38,311 nt of DNA from Alphaproteobacteria bacterium (lineage in GTDB: Bacteria; Pseudomonadota; Alphaproteobacteria; Micavibrionales; Micavibrionaceae). Under the pieces are notes generated by a model. It did no database searches. It was given only the letters and a program-made list of their open reading frames with translations, and had not been told where the DNA came from. Positions 1 through 9,392 of the stretch are shown one piece after another (positions within the stretch are counted from its first letter, which is position 1; every line of letters starts with the position of its first letter). The stretch lies in the NCBI GenBank assembly GCA_023150415.1, contig JAKLKY010000016.1, positions 1-38,311 of the forward strand. Reading direction: 5' to 3'. The position numbers and the translations under genes are program-made.

Positions 1-2352
1 GCGCAGATTGGCCAGCTGAATATCCACAATACCCGCAATCTGCGCGCGGCCCAGGCGCTGGAACAGCAGGATCTCATCCAGCCGGTTCAGGAATTCAGGG
101 CGGAACGCCTTGCGCACCACATCCATGACTTCCTCGCGCACGTCGTCGACCTTCATATTCTCCGGCATATTTACCAGAAATTCCGCGCCCAGATTAGATG
201 TCATGATCAGCAAGGTATTGGTGAAATCTACTACGCGGCCCTGCCCGTCAGTGAGGCGCCCATCATCAAGAACTTGCAGCAAGACATTGAAAACATCCGG
301 ATGTGCCTTCTCAACTTCATCAAACAACACAACCTGGTAGGGACGACGGCGGACGGCCTCGGTCAGCGCGCCGCCTTCTTCGTAACCCACATAGCCCGGC
401 GGTGCGCCAATCATCCGTGCGACGGAGTGTTTTTCCATGTATTCGGACATGTCGAGGCGGACCATTGCCGTATCATCATCAAAAAGAAATTCGGCCAAGG
501 CCTTGGTCAGTTCGGTTTTTCCGACGCCCGTCGGCCCCAGAAACAGGAAGGAACCCATCGGACGGCGCGGATCTTGCAATCCTGCGCGTGCCCGGCGGAT
601 GGCGTTGGAAACAGCCTTCACAGCGTTATCTTGCCCCACCACGCGAAGACGCAATTTTTCTTCCATTTGCAGGAGCTTATCGCGCTCCCCTTCCAGCATT
701 TTATCCACGGGAATGCCTGTCCAGCGGCTGACCACGGCGGCGATTTCCTCCTCGGTCACTTCTTCATTTATAAGATGTGTTCCATTTTTTGTTTCGCCTG
801 AGGCGGCCAATTTCTTCTCCAATTCCGGAATTGTGCCATATTTAAGTTCGCTGGCCTGCGCCCAATTGCCTTCGCGTTCGGCGCGCTCCAGCGCGATACG
901 GGCCTTATCAAGGGCCTCCGTAAATTTCTGTCCGGCATTGAGCTTTTCTTTCTCGGCCTTCCATTGTGCTGTCAGATCGGCCGATTTCGATTCGAGTGCT
1001 TTAAGCTCACTTTCAAGCCTTTCCAGACGCTCTTGAGAACCTTTGTCTGTCTCTTTCTTCAGGGCTTCGCGCTCGATCTTGAGCTGGATAATCCGGCGAT
1101 CCAATTCGTCAATTTCTTCTGGCTTTGAATCGGCTTGCATCCGGATGCGCGATGCTGCCTCGTCGACCAGATCGATCGCCTTGTCCGGCAGAAAGCGATT
1201 GGTGATGTAGCGATTCGAAAGCGTGGCAGCCGCCACGATGGCAGAATCAGTGATGCGCACACCGTGATGCAGCTCGTATTTTTCCTTCAGGCCGCGCAGT
1301 ATGGAGATGGTATCCTCAACCGTCGGCTCCGCGACAAAGACCGGCTGAAAGCGGCGCGCCAGCGCGGCGTCCTTTTCAATATGCTTGCGGTATTCGTCCA
1401 ACGTCGTGGCGCCGACCATATGGAGCTCACCCCGCGCCAGTGCAGGTTTGAGCATATTGCCCGCATCCATAGCGCCTTCGGCCTTGCCTGCGCCAACCAA
1501 GGTGTGCAACTCGTCCAGGAAAAGGATTATTTCGCCAGTACTTGCACGAATTTCATCAAGCACTGCTTTAAGACGTTCTTCAAACTCGCCGCGATATTTC
1601 GCACCGGCGAGCATCGCCCCCAGATCTAGCGCCATCAGCCGTTTATCTTTCAGGCTTTCCGGGACATCGTTATTGATGATGCGCAAGGCAAGTCCTTCGA
1701 TAATCGCGGTTTTGCCAACGCCAGGCTCACCGATCAGTACAGGATTATTTTTCGTCCGGCGGGAGAGTACTTGAATCGTGCGGCGGATTTCCTCGTCGCG
1801 GCCAATGACGGGGTCCATCTTGCCCTGACGCGCACGCTCGGTCAGGTCCTGCGCGTACTTCTTCAGCGCATCAAACTGATCCTCTGATGTAGCTGAATCG
1901 GCGGTGCGGCCCTTGCGCGCGCTGTTTATCGCATTATTCAGGGCAGTGTCTTTCACCCCCGCCGATTCCAAGATCTCTGCCACCGATGCCTTTTTGGCCA
2001 TCAACATGGCTTGCAAAACACGCTCCAGCGTCACAAACTTGTCACCGGCCTTTTCCGCCAGAATCAAGGCGTTATCCACAATTTTTGATAAATCAGATGA
2101 AAGGCGAACACCGCCTGCCCCCGGTCCTTTGACTTGCGGCAATTTGGCCAGCGCCTGCTCGACGCTCCTTTGCAACTTTGCCTCATCCCCGCCGGCGGCC
2201 CGTACCAGGGACCGCGTTAGAGAATCGGCGTCATCCAGCATGGCTTTCAGCACATGCTCAGGTTCAAGCGACTGGTGGGAAGAACGCGCCGCAAAGGTTT
2301 GTGCTGCTTGCAGCGCAGATTTCGTTTTTTCGGTCAGACGATCAAAATCCAT
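1..2352 (-). CDS. clpB: ATP-dependent disaggregase ClpB (C-terminus beyond window)
   Basis: Hsp100 AAA+ unfoldase that works with DnaK to rescue aggregated proteins in the cytoplasm. 784 codons are visible; the family is usually about 860 residues, so roughly the last 80 lie past the left edge. In order I see the Clp N-terminal repeat domain (1-150), the first AAA+ module with Walker A GEPGVGKT at 208-215 and Walker B FLDELHT with E281, a charged coiled-coil middle domain (about 400-520), and the second AAA+ module with GPTGVGKT at 606-613. The middle domain separates ClpB from ClpA and ClpC. The start [10 protein letters not shown] is typical of the family. It lies 30 bp after the DUF4167 gene on the same strand, so the two are probably cotranscribed. 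No heat-shock promoter was recognised. Identification is very secure. Confidence 0.97.
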   Translation of the reverse strand, partial: MDFDRLTEKTKSALQAAQTFAARSSHQSLEPEHVLKAMLDDADSLTRSLVRAAGGDEAKLQRSVEQALAKLPQVKGPGAGGVRLSSDLSKIVDNALILAEKAGDKFVTLERVLQAMLMAKKASVAEILESAGVKDTALNNAINSARKGRTADSATSEDQFDALKKYAQDLTERARQGKMDPVIGRDEEIRRTIQVLSRRTKNNPVLIGEPGVGKTAIIEGLALRIINNDVPESLKDKRLMALDLGAMLAGAKYRGEFEERLKAVLDEIRASTGEIILFLDELHTLVGAGKAEGAMDAGNMLKPALARGELHMVGATTLDEYRKHIEKDAALARRFQPVFVAEPTVEDTISILRGLKEKYELHHGVRITDSAIVAAATLSNRYITNRFLPDKAIDLVDEAASRIRMQADSKPEEIDELDRRIIQLKIEREALKKETDKGSQERLERLESELKALESKSADLTAQWKAEKEKLNAGQKFTEALDKARIALERAEREGNWAQASELKYGTIPELEKKLAASGETKNGTHLINEEVTEEEIAAVVSRWTGIPVDKMLEGERDKLLQMEEKLRLRVVGQDNAVKAVSNAIRRARAGLQDPRRPMGSFLFLGPTGVGKTELTKALAEFLFDDDTAMVRLDMSEYMEKHSVARMIGAPPGYVGYEEGGALTEAVRRRPYQVVLFDEVEKAHPDVFNVLLQVLDDGRLTDGQGRVVDFTNTLLIMTSNLGAEFLVNMPENMKVDDVREEVMDVVRKAFRPEFLNRLDEILLFQRLGRAQIAGIVDIQLANLR

Positions 2353-2382
2353 GCCCTGATATTAGGCCATGAATTGTTTTGG

Positions 2383-2865
2383 TCAATGGCCGTATTCGCT
2401 GATCCGGGCGGGTTCAGCAGCTTGAGACGAAGCTGCAGGAACGTTGCCCAAAATACTGGCGGGCAAAGATAAGTCATCATCCGCTGGGACTGCCAGTGCT
2501 GGGCGCAAGCTCTGCACCTGTGGTTCCTCGCTTTCACCCGCATCTTCAGATGTCGAGTGATTCTGTTGTGGATAAGCCTGTGAATAAGATGTCGAATAAC
2601 CGGGATTTTCAGCCTGGAATGCACCAATGATCCTTTGATAATGTTCGGCGTGTTGAAGGTAGCTCTCCGCCAAAACCCGATCCCCGGCAGAAGCGGCATC
2701 TTTGGCCAGAGCCGCATACTTTTCCACAATTTGATACGCAGTTCCGCGAATGCGTACATCCGGGCCATTGCTGTCATAGACCTGGTTGCGGTTATTGCCC
2801 CCATTCCCGCTGCGAGGCCTTTGTCCGCCTCGGTTACGGTGCCTTCTGCCTGCTGCATGTCTCAT
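2383..2865 (-). CDS. DUF4167 domain protein
   Basis: Protein of unknown function, 160 residues. The N-terminus (1-30) is rich in Arg, Gly and Asn, as in RNA-binding tails. A conserved helical block at about 34-84 contains VRIRGTAYQIVEKY and AGDRVLAESYLQHAEHY, which I recognise as DUF4167. The rest is low-complexity, rich in Ser, Gln, Pro and acidic residues. I chose the ATG at 2865 because an AGAAGGGA ribosome site lies about 10 nt upstream and family members begin with the Arg-rich stretch; an upstream in-frame ATG at 2886 is possible. From memory, prfA-prmC-DUF4167-clpB is a common alphaproteobacterial gene order. An RNA or ribosome-linked role is only inference from composition and neighbours. 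Confidence 0.88.
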   Translation of the reverse strand: MRHAAGRRHRNRGGQRPRSGNGGNNRNQVYDSNGPDVRIRGTAYQIVEKYAALAKDAASAGDRVLAESYLQHAEHYQRIIGAFQAENPGYSTSYSQAYPQQNHSTSEDAGESEEPQVQSLRPALAVPADDDLSLPASILGNVPAASSQAAEPARISEYGH

Positions 2866-2910
2866 GGTTACAATGTCCCTTCTCATAAAATTGTGAATCA
2901 CTTATCCACA
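2567..2910. promoter_or_regulatory. Cluster of exact DnaA-box 9-mers
   Basis: Three exact matches to the TTATNCACA consensus occur here: TTATCCACA on the minus strand at 2567-2575, TTATTCACA on the minus strand at 2579-2587 (three bases away, same orientation), and TTATCCACA on the plus strand at 2902-2910. A fourth exact box is at 2072-2080 inside clpB. Near matches lie at 2720-2728 and 3087-3095. The pair at 2567-2587 is inside the DUF4167 coding region; the box at 2902 is in the gap upstream of it, beside two hairpins, GANTC sites and an A8T4 run. By eye I found only one other exact 9-mer in the window (26714-26722). The sites could form a replication origin, a DnaA reservoir or a DnaA-controlled promoter, or be chance enriched by codon context. 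Confidence 0.4.
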
Positions 2911-2934
2911 CGTACAATTTACATCACAAAACGA

Positions 2935-2981
2935 TTCGGCACCAGAGCCGAAACAGAAAAAACACAACAGGTTGTGTTTTT
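2935..2981 (-). terminator. Two adjacent hairpins between prmC and the DUF4167 gene
   Basis: Two perfect inverted repeats sit side by side in the gap after prmC. One is TTCGGC/GCCGAA (2935-2940 with 2947-2952, 6-nt loop). The other is a 10-bp stem AAAAACACAA/TTGTGTTTTT (2958-2967 with 2972-2981, 4-nt loop) whose own arms supply T-runs on both strands. The A/T-rich stem is weak for an intrinsic terminator, so this may instead be a processing site, or part of the DnaA-box region. If it does terminate, the DUF4167-clpB pair needs its own promoter between 2866 and 2934. Confidence 0.4.
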
Positions 2982-3081
2982 CATTTTTGGCTCGGACTGC
3001 ATCTAGCGATCGTGTCGTGCGAACATCTCGAGGCTACGCGCAAGCATGGCAATCGATCAAGACACACATCAAAAAAAATTT

Positions 3082-3957
3082 TCACTTATCCCCACTGCTG
3101 ATTTCTAAAACCCTATGGTTTCCGCCCGAATCAGCGTGGATTCGCGGTGGCAAAAACCTATATTTTTCCGCGAGTCGCATCATGCTTGGCCCTTGATCAA
3201 AACCGATCTCAAAAAGCGCCAGGCCGCCTGGGGATAACAAACGCTCTAAATCCGAAAAAATCTCTTCATACGCTTGCAAACCATCTTCACCACCGTCCAA
3301 AGCGAGAATCGGATCATGATTCTTTACCGCTGTCGCAAGGCCGGGAATCGCTGCCGAAGCGATATACGGCGGATTGGCAACAATACATGGAAATGAGCCC
3401 ATGATTCCCCTTCCCCAGTCGGAACATATGAACTGACAACGATTCGATAATCCCAGCGCAGATGCGTTTATGTGTGCCATACGCAGCGCATCCACAGAGA
3501 TATCCACAGCCACTCCCTGTGAATTGGGCCACTCCGTGAGTAAAGCCAGAATAATGGCGCCACTGCCCGTCCCTAGATCCAGGATGCGCGGCGGAGGCTG
3601 TTTCCCGAATCGCTCGAGCGCTATTCGTACCAGTGTTTCTGTATCCGGGCGTGGGTCCAGTACGGCTGACGAAATCATTAAATCAAAGGTCCAGAACCCG
3701 CGCCTTCCTTCGATCCGAGAAAGAGGCATACCAGAGAGCATCTGATTCAAATCCTCACCAATTTGTAGGCGCGCTTGCTCCGGCACGGTATGGTCGGCCT
3801 GCGTTATGAGTTGCACATGGCTTATGCCAGCACGAAACGCCAGCAAGCGCCGCGCAGTGAGGTCGGCTGAAGGATCTTGCGCCTGTTGGAGCGCGGTGCG
3901 GATGGCGTGGTAAAGCGCACCGGCCCGGGTTGGCAGTGGCCCGCGCATCTTAGGCAT
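3082..3957 (-). CDS. prmC: Release factor glutamine methyltransferase PrmC (HemK)
   Basis: SAM-dependent N5-methyltransferase acting on the glutamine of the GGQ motif in release factors RF1 and RF2. At 291 residues it has the usual length. It shows the N-terminal helical domain (1-90), the SAM-binding motif DLGTGSG at 127-133 and the catalytic NPPY at 195-198, which binds the substrate glutamine. It overlaps the end of prfA by 8 nt, so translation of the substrate and its modifying enzyme is probably coupled. An alternative ATG (residue 4, at 3948) lies just after the prfA stop, and I cannot choose between them by sequence alone. Function is secure. Confidence 0.96.
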   Translation of the reverse strand: MPKMRGPLPTRAGALYHAIRTALQQAQDPSADLTARRLLAFRAGISHVQLITQADHTVPEQARLQIGEDLNQMLSGMPLSRIEGRRGFWTFDLMISSAVLDPRPDTETLVRIALERFGKQPPPRILDLGTGSGAIILALLTEWPNSQGVAVDISVDALRMAHINASALGLSNRCQFICSDWGRGIMGSFPCIVANPPYIASAAIPGLATAVKNHDPILALDGGEDGLQAYEEIFSDLERLLSPGGLALFEIGFDQGPSMMRLAEKYRFLPPRIHADSGGNHRVLEISSGDK

Positions 3958-5011
3958 CGCCCAACGCGCTCAAGGCGACGGCCTGCTCATGTGCGGACAG
4001 CGCGTCAGTAATTTCAATAAGACCAGCGCCGCGCATAATCTCATCAATTTTGTAAAGCGTCAGGTTGATGCGGTGATCAGTCACGCGCCCTTGGGGAAAA
4101 TTATAAGTTCGGATGCGCTCGGATCGGTCGCCGGAACCCACCTGCTCCTTGCGGTCGCGGGCGCGTTCTTGCGCCTGGCGTGTACGCTCCTGATCGTAGA
4201 GACGCGTACGCAAGACCTTCATCGCCTTATCGCGGTTTTTGTGCTGTGAGCGCTCTTCTTGCATCTCAACCACCAACCCCGTGGGGATATGGGTGATCCG
4301 TATTGCGCTGTCGGTCGTGTTGACGTGCTGCCCCCCCGCCCCCTGCGAGCGATAGGTATCAATACGCAAATCCTTCGGATCAATTTTAATATCGACTTCT
4401 TCGGCTTCCGGCAAAACAGCCACAGTGGCGGCAGAGGTATGAATGCGGCCGCTGGCCTCGGTTTTGGGTACGCGCTGCACACGATGCCCGCCGGATTCAT
4501 ATTTCAGGGCCGAAAACACATTACGACCTGTAATTTGGCAAATGATTTCCTTATACCCCCCCAGATCGCTGGGCGAGGCTTCGAGCACTTCAAATCCCCA
4601 ACCCTGCGTACCGGCAAAGCCACGGTACATCGCGAACAGATCGGCAGCAAAAAGTGCGGCTTCATCTCCTCCGGTGCCGGCACGGATTTCAAGAATGGCG
4701 TTGCGTGCGCCGTCTTGATCTTTGGGCAGGAGCGCAAGCTGCACTTGCTTTTCCAATGCTGGAATACGGGCGTTCAGGGCTTGCAGCTCAGCCTCCGCCA
4801 TAGACTTCATATCCGGATCAGACAGAAGGCTGCTAAGGTCAGCTTTCTCTTGCTCCAGCGCTATGATGGTTTCCACCACAGGGGATAGCTCGGCATATTC
4901 GGTAGACAGCTTTGCAAACTGGTCGCCACTTAGATTGCCTGCAGCCATAAGCGCAGCCAGCTCTTCGTGACGGCCGCGAATCTGCACAAGATTTTCCCGA
5001 TAACGCATCAA
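3950..5011 (-). CDS. prfA: Peptide chain release factor 1
   Basis: RF1 terminates translation at UAA and UAG. At 353 residues it is typical. The PCRF domain fills the N-terminal half, followed by the stop-codon recognition tripeptide PKT at 182-184 (PxT, which marks RF1 rather than the SPF of RF2) and the peptidyl-hydrolysis motif GGQ at 226-228 within [15 protein letters not shown]. Two tandem ATG codons open the frame (5011 and 5008). It follows the RodZ-like gene by 15 bp and overlaps prmC by 8 nt, consistent with one transcript. The middle residue of PxT varies between bacteria, so Lys there is not remarkable. Confidence 0.97.
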   Translation of the reverse strand: MMRYRENLVQIRGRHEELAALMAAGNLSGDQFAKLSTEYAELSPVVETIIALEQEKADLSSLLSDPDMKSMAEAELQALNARIPALEKQVQLALLPKDQDGARNAILEIRAGTGGDEAALFAADLFAMYRGFAGTQGWGFEVLEASPSDLGGYKEIICQITGRNVFSALKYESGGHRVQRVPKTEASGRIHTSAATVAVLPEAEEVDIKIDPKDLRIDTYRSQGAGGQHVNTTDSAIRITHIPTGLVVEMQEERSQHKNRDKAMKVLRTRLYDQERTRQAQERARDRKEQVGSGDRSERIRTYNFPQGRVTDHRINLTLYKIDEIMRGAGLIEITDALSAHEQAVALSALGDA

Positions 5012-5026
5012 AAACCCTCAGCCGCG

Positions 5027-6196
5027 CTAGCGATTGGGAATGCCGAAGGACGATGGTCCTACGGTCTCGGCGGCATCCGGCACGTCATCTTCAACGGGTG
5101 CAGGTTGTTGCATATTGCGCTGACGCGGCGGCGGTGCAGACGTTGTCGTTGCTGCCGCAGGGGGCGCTGGCGCAACAGAAACGGCGGGCGCAGGCGCCGC
5201 TGGGGGGGGTGCTGGTGTTGGTTCTTGCACAGGTGATGAAACGACAGGGGTTGTCGGTGTACCTGCTTCCGGTTCTATTGTTGCTTCAGAAGGCGCAGCA
5301 TCTTCTGTGGCTGTATCTGGCGGAACAGGCTGCGGTTGCGTTTCATAACGCTTGCGTAACCAGTCGCGTTCCAGTGGCACATTGCGCAAGACCTCGCCAT
5401 TCGCGCCGAGCGGTGCAACCGCTTTGCCGTCAATCTCCAGCATGACACCGCCGGCATTGCCTAAGGACATACTCAGATCTGGACGATCATCGGGAATGCG
5501 ATATTTATCTCCGGCCTGCAAAACCTTGGCAACCAGCGCATTGCCCGAACTGTCTTTGATCTCAACCCAACTGTTGGCGGTAATACTCAGGATAATTCCC
5601 GGCTCAGGCGGTGGCGCAGTCGGACTCGCATGTGCAACGGGCTGTTGCGCTGCTGTCGCGGATGCAGGCGCAGATGCGCCCGCATTAGGAATAGCGGGTG
5701 TTGAAGCGGAAAAAGCCTCTTCTGTTGCCATCACATCAGGCAGCGCGGACGTATCCTCCGGCGGGCGCTGGGCATAAGACCACCATAAAATAATAATTAC
5801 AGCTGCTGTAAACAAGGAAACTACAACGACCCAAGGCTTTGGCACTTTGCTCTCGCTAGTCGGCATGGGGAAATGGAGTTCCGGCGCGGAGGATCTCTCG
5901 CCAACCTGGATTTTAAATTGTGCAATCATTTGCTCGCCATCCAGCCCGAGATAATCAGAATAGGAGCGAATAAAGCCAATCGCATAAACGCGGCCTGGCA
6001 GACGATCGTATTCACCGGACTCAATGGCTTCCAGTTGAGAGCGTTTAATCCGCAGAGCCTTTTCAATGTCTGCCAAACTCTGGCCATAGTGTTGCCGCGC
6101 CTGACGCAAAATGACGCCAACCGGTACATCCCCCGGCGCGGGCGCAGAGGGATCAGGCTCGGGATAATGCTGGTATTGAACAGCAGCTGGTTCCAT
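5027..6196 (-). CDS. RodZ-like helix-turn-helix membrane protein (DUF4115)
   Basis: 389 residues with the architecture of RodZ, the bitopic protein that links MreB to the cell-elongation machinery. A cytoplasmic helix-turn-helix domain spans about 25-95, a single membrane helix about 121-141, and a DUF4115 beta domain about 203-275 (starting LSITANSWVEIKD). An unusually long Pro/Ala/Thr-rich tail runs from about 285 to the C-terminus and would lie in the periplasm. The start is supported by a TAGG-type ribosome site a few bases upstream. It precedes prfA by 15 bp. In many relatives, from memory, rodZ is followed by ispG; that gene is absent here. RodZ itself is the best guess, but a different DUF4115 protein cannot be excluded. 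Confidence 0.85.
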   Translation of the reverse strand: MEPAAVQYQHYPEPDPSAPAPGDVPVGVILRQARQHYGQSLADIEKALRIKRSQLEAIESGEYDRLPGRVYAIGFIRSYSDYLGLDGEQMIAQFKIQVGERSSAPELHFPMPTSESKVPKPWVVVVSLFTAAVIIILWWSYAQRPPEDTSALPDVMATEEAFSASTPAIPNAGASAPASATAAQQPVAHASPTAPPPEPGIILSITANSWVEIKDSSGNALVAKVLQAGDKYRIPDDRPDLSMSLGNAGGVMLEIDGKAVAPLGANGEVLRNVPLERDWLRKRYETQPQPVPPDTATEDAAPSEATIEPEAGTPTTPVVSSPVQEPTPAPPPAAPAPAVSVAPAPPAAATTTSAPPPRQRNMQQPAPVEDDVPDAAETVGPSSFGIPNR

Positions 6197-6307
6197 AGGA
6201 CGCCTACCTTAAGACATTCCGCGCCGCGCGTCTAGTTTAGTGTTGGTGATTGGCTGTTAGGGCTGGTTGTTGAAAAATACCTTATTCCAAATACCGATCA
6301 CCCTCCA

Positions 6308-7543
6308 CTAACCGCCCTCTTCCAATCCATAGGCCTCATGCAGGGCGCGGACGGCGAGTTCCATATAGTCTTTCTGTATCAGGACACTGATTTTGATTTC
6401 CGAGGTCGAAATGACCTGGATGTTGATCCCCTTATCGGCCAACGTACGGAACATCAAGCTGGCCACGCCGTGATGGGAAATCATGCCGATGCCAACAATC
6501 GAGACTTTAGCCACATCCTCATCAACCCGAATTTCAACCCCTTTGAGACTTTCTATGCTCTCCAGCGCCTTGAGTGCTTTGGGCACATCCGTGGCGACGA
6601 TGGTGAAAGTAATGTCTGTGGCTTCGCTATCGGCGGATATATTTTGCACGATCATGTCCACATTAACGGCGGCATCGGCCATAGGCTCAAAAATCTGGGC
6701 GGCGATGCCGGGGCGGTCGGGCACTTTCATCAGCGTGACCTTGGCCTCATTGCGGCTATAGGCGATGCCGGTAACGACGTTCTTTTCCATGATATCTTCA
6801 TCCTTCACAACAAGCGTTCCAGGCAAATCGCTGCCCACATGGTCTTCAAAAGTAGAAAGCACCTGCACGGCGACATGATCCTGCATCGCCGTCTCTACCG
6901 AGCGGATCTGCAGAACCTTAGCGCCGAGCGAGGCCATCTCGATCATTTCTTCATACGAAATTTTTTTGATCTTTCGTGCCTTGGGCACGATGCGCGGATC
7001 GGTGGTGTAGACGCCGTCCACATCTGTATAGATATCGCAGCGATCTGCCTGCAGCGCGGCCGCCAGCGCCACCGCCGTAGTGTCTGAACCTCCACGGCCC
7101 AGCGTGGTGATGCGCTGATCGGCTGTAATACCCTGAAAGCCAGGAACAACGATAATTTCTCCCGTTTGCAAACGCTCTTGAAGCAGGGCGGCATTGATTT
7201 TCTGTACACGGGCATTGCCGTGTCTGTCGTCGGTGATAATCGGAATTTGCCAGCCCTGAAACGAACGGGCGTTCAGGCCGCGCTTCTGCAGCGCCAGCGC
7301 CATCAGGCCGGAGGTGACTTGCTCACCGCTCGCCACGATGGCGTCATATTCGCGCGCGTCATACAGCTTGCCCAGTTGGTCGCAATACGCCACCAGCTGG
7401 TTCGTTACGCCCGCCATCGCCGAAACCACAACTACAACCTTGTTGCCACGCGCGACTTCCTGCGCTACCTTGCCGGCCGCAACTTCGATCCGCGCCACAT
7501 CAGCCACGGACGTTCCGCCAAATTTCACGACGATGAGTGCCAT
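6308..7543 (-). CDS. lysC: Aspartate kinase
   Basis: Phosphorylates aspartate, the first step toward lysine, threonine and methionine. 411 residues from the ATG at 7543; I prefer this start to the in-frame ATG at 7564 because an AAGGAAGG ribosome site sits immediately upstream and the family starts MALIVVKFGGTSV. The kinase domain has KFGGTS at 7-12 and the GRGGSDTTAVALAAAL segment. Two ACT domains fill the C-terminal third, which in this family bind lysine and/or threonine for feedback control. It is transcribed divergently from ubiG across a 69-bp gap. lysA, which ends lysine synthesis, is elsewhere in the window at 11802. Confidence 0.96.
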   Translation of the reverse strand: MALIVVKFGGTSVADVARIEVAAGKVAQEVARGNKVVVVVSAMAGVTNQLVAYCDQLGKLYDAREYDAIVASGEQVTSGLMALALQKRGLNARSFQGWQIPIITDDRHGNARVQKINAALLQERLQTGEIIVVPGFQGITADQRITTLGRGGSDTTAVALAAALQADRCDIYTDVDGVYTTDPRIVPKARKIKKISYEEMIEMASLGAKVLQIRSVETAMQDHVAVQVLSTFEDHVGSDLPGTLVVKDEDIMEKNVVTGIAYSRNEAKVTLMKVPDRPGIAAQIFEPMADAAVNVDMIVQNISADSEATDITFTIVATDVPKALKALESIESLKGVEIRVDEDVAKVSIVGIGMISHHGVASLMFRTLADKGINIQVISTSEIKISVLIQKDYMELAVRALHEAYGLEEGG

Positions 7544-7566
7544 CTGCCTTCCTTTAAGACGCAATT

Positions 7567-7595
7567 TTGTAACATAGGCAAACAGGCCCTTACAA
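7567..7595. promoter_or_regulatory. Dyad TTGTAA-N17-TTACAA between lysC and ubiG
   Basis: The 69-bp divergent gap holds TTGTAA (7567-7572) and its exact reverse complement TTACAA (7590-7595), 17 bases apart. Because the spacing equals that of -35 and -10 boxes, the pair reads as a weak sigma-70-like promoter on either strand. It may be a shared bidirectional promoter for lysC and ubiG, or an operator half-site pair. On the plus strand the inferred transcript would start very close to the ubiG ATG at 7613. Confidence 0.3.
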
Positions 7596-7612
7596 GGGAA
7601 GAAAGATGCCTA

Positions 7613-8371
7613 ATGACGGGCTGGACAGAGGATGTTAAAACACTGTCCATGGCTTCGACGAAATACGCAGAAATTGCAAAATTCGCCAAGGATTCCGCGC
7701 ATTGGTGGGACCCGCAAGGGCCATTTGCGCCGCTGCATAAGCTTAATCCGGCGCGGATGTCTTACCTCACGGCTCAGATTGGCCAGCATTACGGGCGGGA
7801 TTTGGCAGCGCGGCAATCGCTCAAAGGTTTGAAGATCCTCGATATCGGCTGCGGCGGTGGGCTGGTGTGCGAGCCGCTGGCGCGGCTAGGCGCTAGCGTT
7901 ACGGGCGTGGATGCGGACGCGCAGGCGATCCGCGTGGCGCGAAATCATGCGAAGGCGCAGGGGTTGGCGATTGATTATATTCGGGGTGATTTGCGCGCGT
8001 GTAAACGCCCATACGACATCATCCTCGCTCTTGAAATTCTGGAGCATGTCGATGATCCGCAGGATTTCATCAACAACGCGGCAAAGCACCTAAAGCCCGG
8101 CGGAATAATGATTTTCTCAACGCTGAATAAAACAGTTAAAGCGCTGGGGTTAGGGATTGTGGCGGCGGAGTATATCCTGCGCTGGGTGCCGATGGGTACG
8201 CATGACTGGCGCAAATTCATTAAGCCTTCGAACCTCGCGCACATGGTACGCGCAGCGGGATTAACGCCCTTGGATGTCTGTGGTCTCCAGTACCGACCTC
8301 TGCGCGATGAATTCGCCCTCTCCCCGCATGATCTATCCATCAATTACTTCCTTACGGCGGCATCTTCCTGA
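7613..8371 (+). CDS. ubiG: Ubiquinone biosynthesis O-methyltransferase UbiG
   Basis: SAM-dependent O-methyltransferase that carries out both O-methylation steps of ubiquinone synthesis. 252 residues from the ATG at 7613. Motif I is DIGCGGG at 77-83, preceded by the UbiG-specific N-terminal block AHWWDPQGPFAPLHKLNP (30-46). An open frame extends upstream but overlaps lysC and lacks family similarity, so I exclude it. An alternative start at 7649 (MASTKYAEIAKF) resembles the beginning of many homologues and would give 240 residues. The divergent lysC/ubiG pairing is familiar from alphaproteobacteria. Identification is secure; the exact start is not. Confidence 0.94.
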   Translation: MTGWTEDVKTLSMASTKYAEIAKFAKDSAHWWDPQGPFAPLHKLNPARMSYLTAQIGQHYGRDLAARQSLKGLKILDIGCGGGLVCEPLARLGASVTGVDADAQAIRVARNHAKAQGLAIDYIRGDLRACKRPYDIILALEILEHVDDPQDFINNAAKHLKPGGIMIFSTLNKTVKALGLGIVAAEYILRWVPMGTHDWRKFIKPSNLAHMVRAAGLTPLDVCGLQYRPLRDEFALSPHDLSINYFLTAASS

Positions 8372-8418
8372 AACTCTTGGTCTATACATGACCATTCGGG
8401 CGTATTATTCTTCGATTC

Positions 8419-8610
8419 ATGAATATGTTTTTTGCAATATGCATGGGTCTGGCGATGCTCGCTGTTCTGGGCGTTCTGGTGCTCGGTCTGCTGTCGATGG
8501 CCAAGGGCGGCGAACTCAGTCGCAGATACGGCAATCGTCTGATGCAGGCCCGCGTCATGCTGCAAGGGTTGGCGTTGCTGCTGTTTGTTCTGGCTTATCT
8601 CACCTCCTGA
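8419..8610 (+). CDS. HIG1-type twin-transmembrane protein
   Basis: 63-residue membrane protein with two hydrophobic helices (about 3-26 and 46-62) joined by a short basic loop containing [16 protein letters not shown], which resembles the HIG1 (hypoxia-induced) family signature. Mitochondrial HIG1 proteins modulate respiratory complexes; for bacterial members the role is largely unknown, so function is inference. From memory, a twin-transmembrane HIG1 gene often sits just upstream of etfB in alphaproteobacteria, and here the gap to etfB is 16 bp. ATG codons at 8419 and 8425 are both possible starts. Confidence 0.8.
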   Translation: MNMFFAICMGLAMLAVLGVLVLGLLSMAKGGELSRRYGNRLMQARVMLQGLALLLFVLAYLTS

Positions 8611-8626
8611 TCAACTAGGATTTCAC

Positions 8627-9391
8627 ATGAAAATTCTTGTCCCTGTAAAACGTGTTGTTGATTACAACGTCAAAATCCGCGTGAAGGCGGATGGTAGTGG
8701 CGTAGATCTGGCCAACGTAAAAATGTCGTTAAATCCCTTTGATGAGATTGCGGTGGAAGAAGCTGTTCGCCTGAAGGAAAAAGGCAAGGCCAAGGAAATC
8801 ATTGTCGTCACAATCGGTCCCGACAAGGCGCAGGAGCAACTGCGCACGGCGATGGCGATGGGCGCGGATCGCGGCATTCTGGTGAAGACGGATGCACCGA
8901 TTGATCTGGGCGGCGTGGAGCCACTTGCAGTGGCGAAAACCTTGAAGGCTTTAGCAGAGCGCGAGAAGCCGAATCTAATTATTCTCGGCAAACAATCGAT
9001 TGACGATGATTCCAACCAGACCGGGCAAATGCTTGCGGCCCTTCTGGGGTGGCCGCAGGGCACGTTTGCATCGAAAGTCGTACTGGAATCGGATGGGGTG
9101 CAGGTTACGCGCGAAGTTGATGGCGGACTGGAGACGGTTGCCCTCACCCTGCCCGCGATTGTGACAACAGATTTGCGCCTGAACGAACCGCGCTACGCCA
9201 AGCTGCCCGACATTATGCAGGCGAAGAAAAAGCCGCTGGAGATTCTGGAGCCTGCGGCGCTCGGAGTCGATTTCACACCGCGCCTTCAGATTTTGAAAGT
9301 CGCCGAACCCGGCAAACGCAAGGGCGGCATCAAGGTTAATGATGTAGACGCGTTGATTGATAAGTTACGCAATGAAGCGAAGGTGATCTGA
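8627..9391 (+). CDS. etfB: Electron transfer flavoprotein beta subunit
   Basis: Beta subunit of the soluble ETF heterodimer, which takes electrons from acyl-CoA and other dehydrogenases and passes them to ETF-ubiquinone oxidoreductase. 254 residues beginning [18 protein letters not shown], the family N-terminus, with [18 protein letters not shown] near 34-51 and the conserved ATTV-like region replaced by the usual TRE..GGLETV segment. The ATG at 8627 has an AGGA ribosome site 7 nt upstream. Only one base separates its stop from the etfA start, so the two subunits are translationally coupled. Confidence 0.96.
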   Translation: MKILVPVKRVVDYNVKIRVKADGSGVDLANVKMSLNPFDEIAVEEAVRLKEKGKAKEIIVVTIGPDKAQEQLRTAMAMGADRGILVKTDAPIDLGGVEPLAVAKTLKALAEREKPNLIILGKQSIDDDSNQTGQMLAALLGWPQGTFASKVVLESDGVQVTREVDGGLETVALTLPAIVTTDLRLNEPRYAKLPDIMQAKKKPLEILEPAALGVDFTPRLQILKVAEPGKRKGGIKVNDVDALIDKLRNEAKVI

Positions 9392-9392
9392 C

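Noticed and set aside
6338-7087. 249-codon plus-strand frame antisense to lysC
   Set aside because: The opposite strand encodes a complete aspartate kinase; the antisense frame has no recognisable motif or ribosome site.
7166-7612. Upstream extension of the ubiG frame (150 codons)
   Set aside because: It is antisense to lysC and has no UbiG similarity; the methyltransferase begins near 7613 or 7649.
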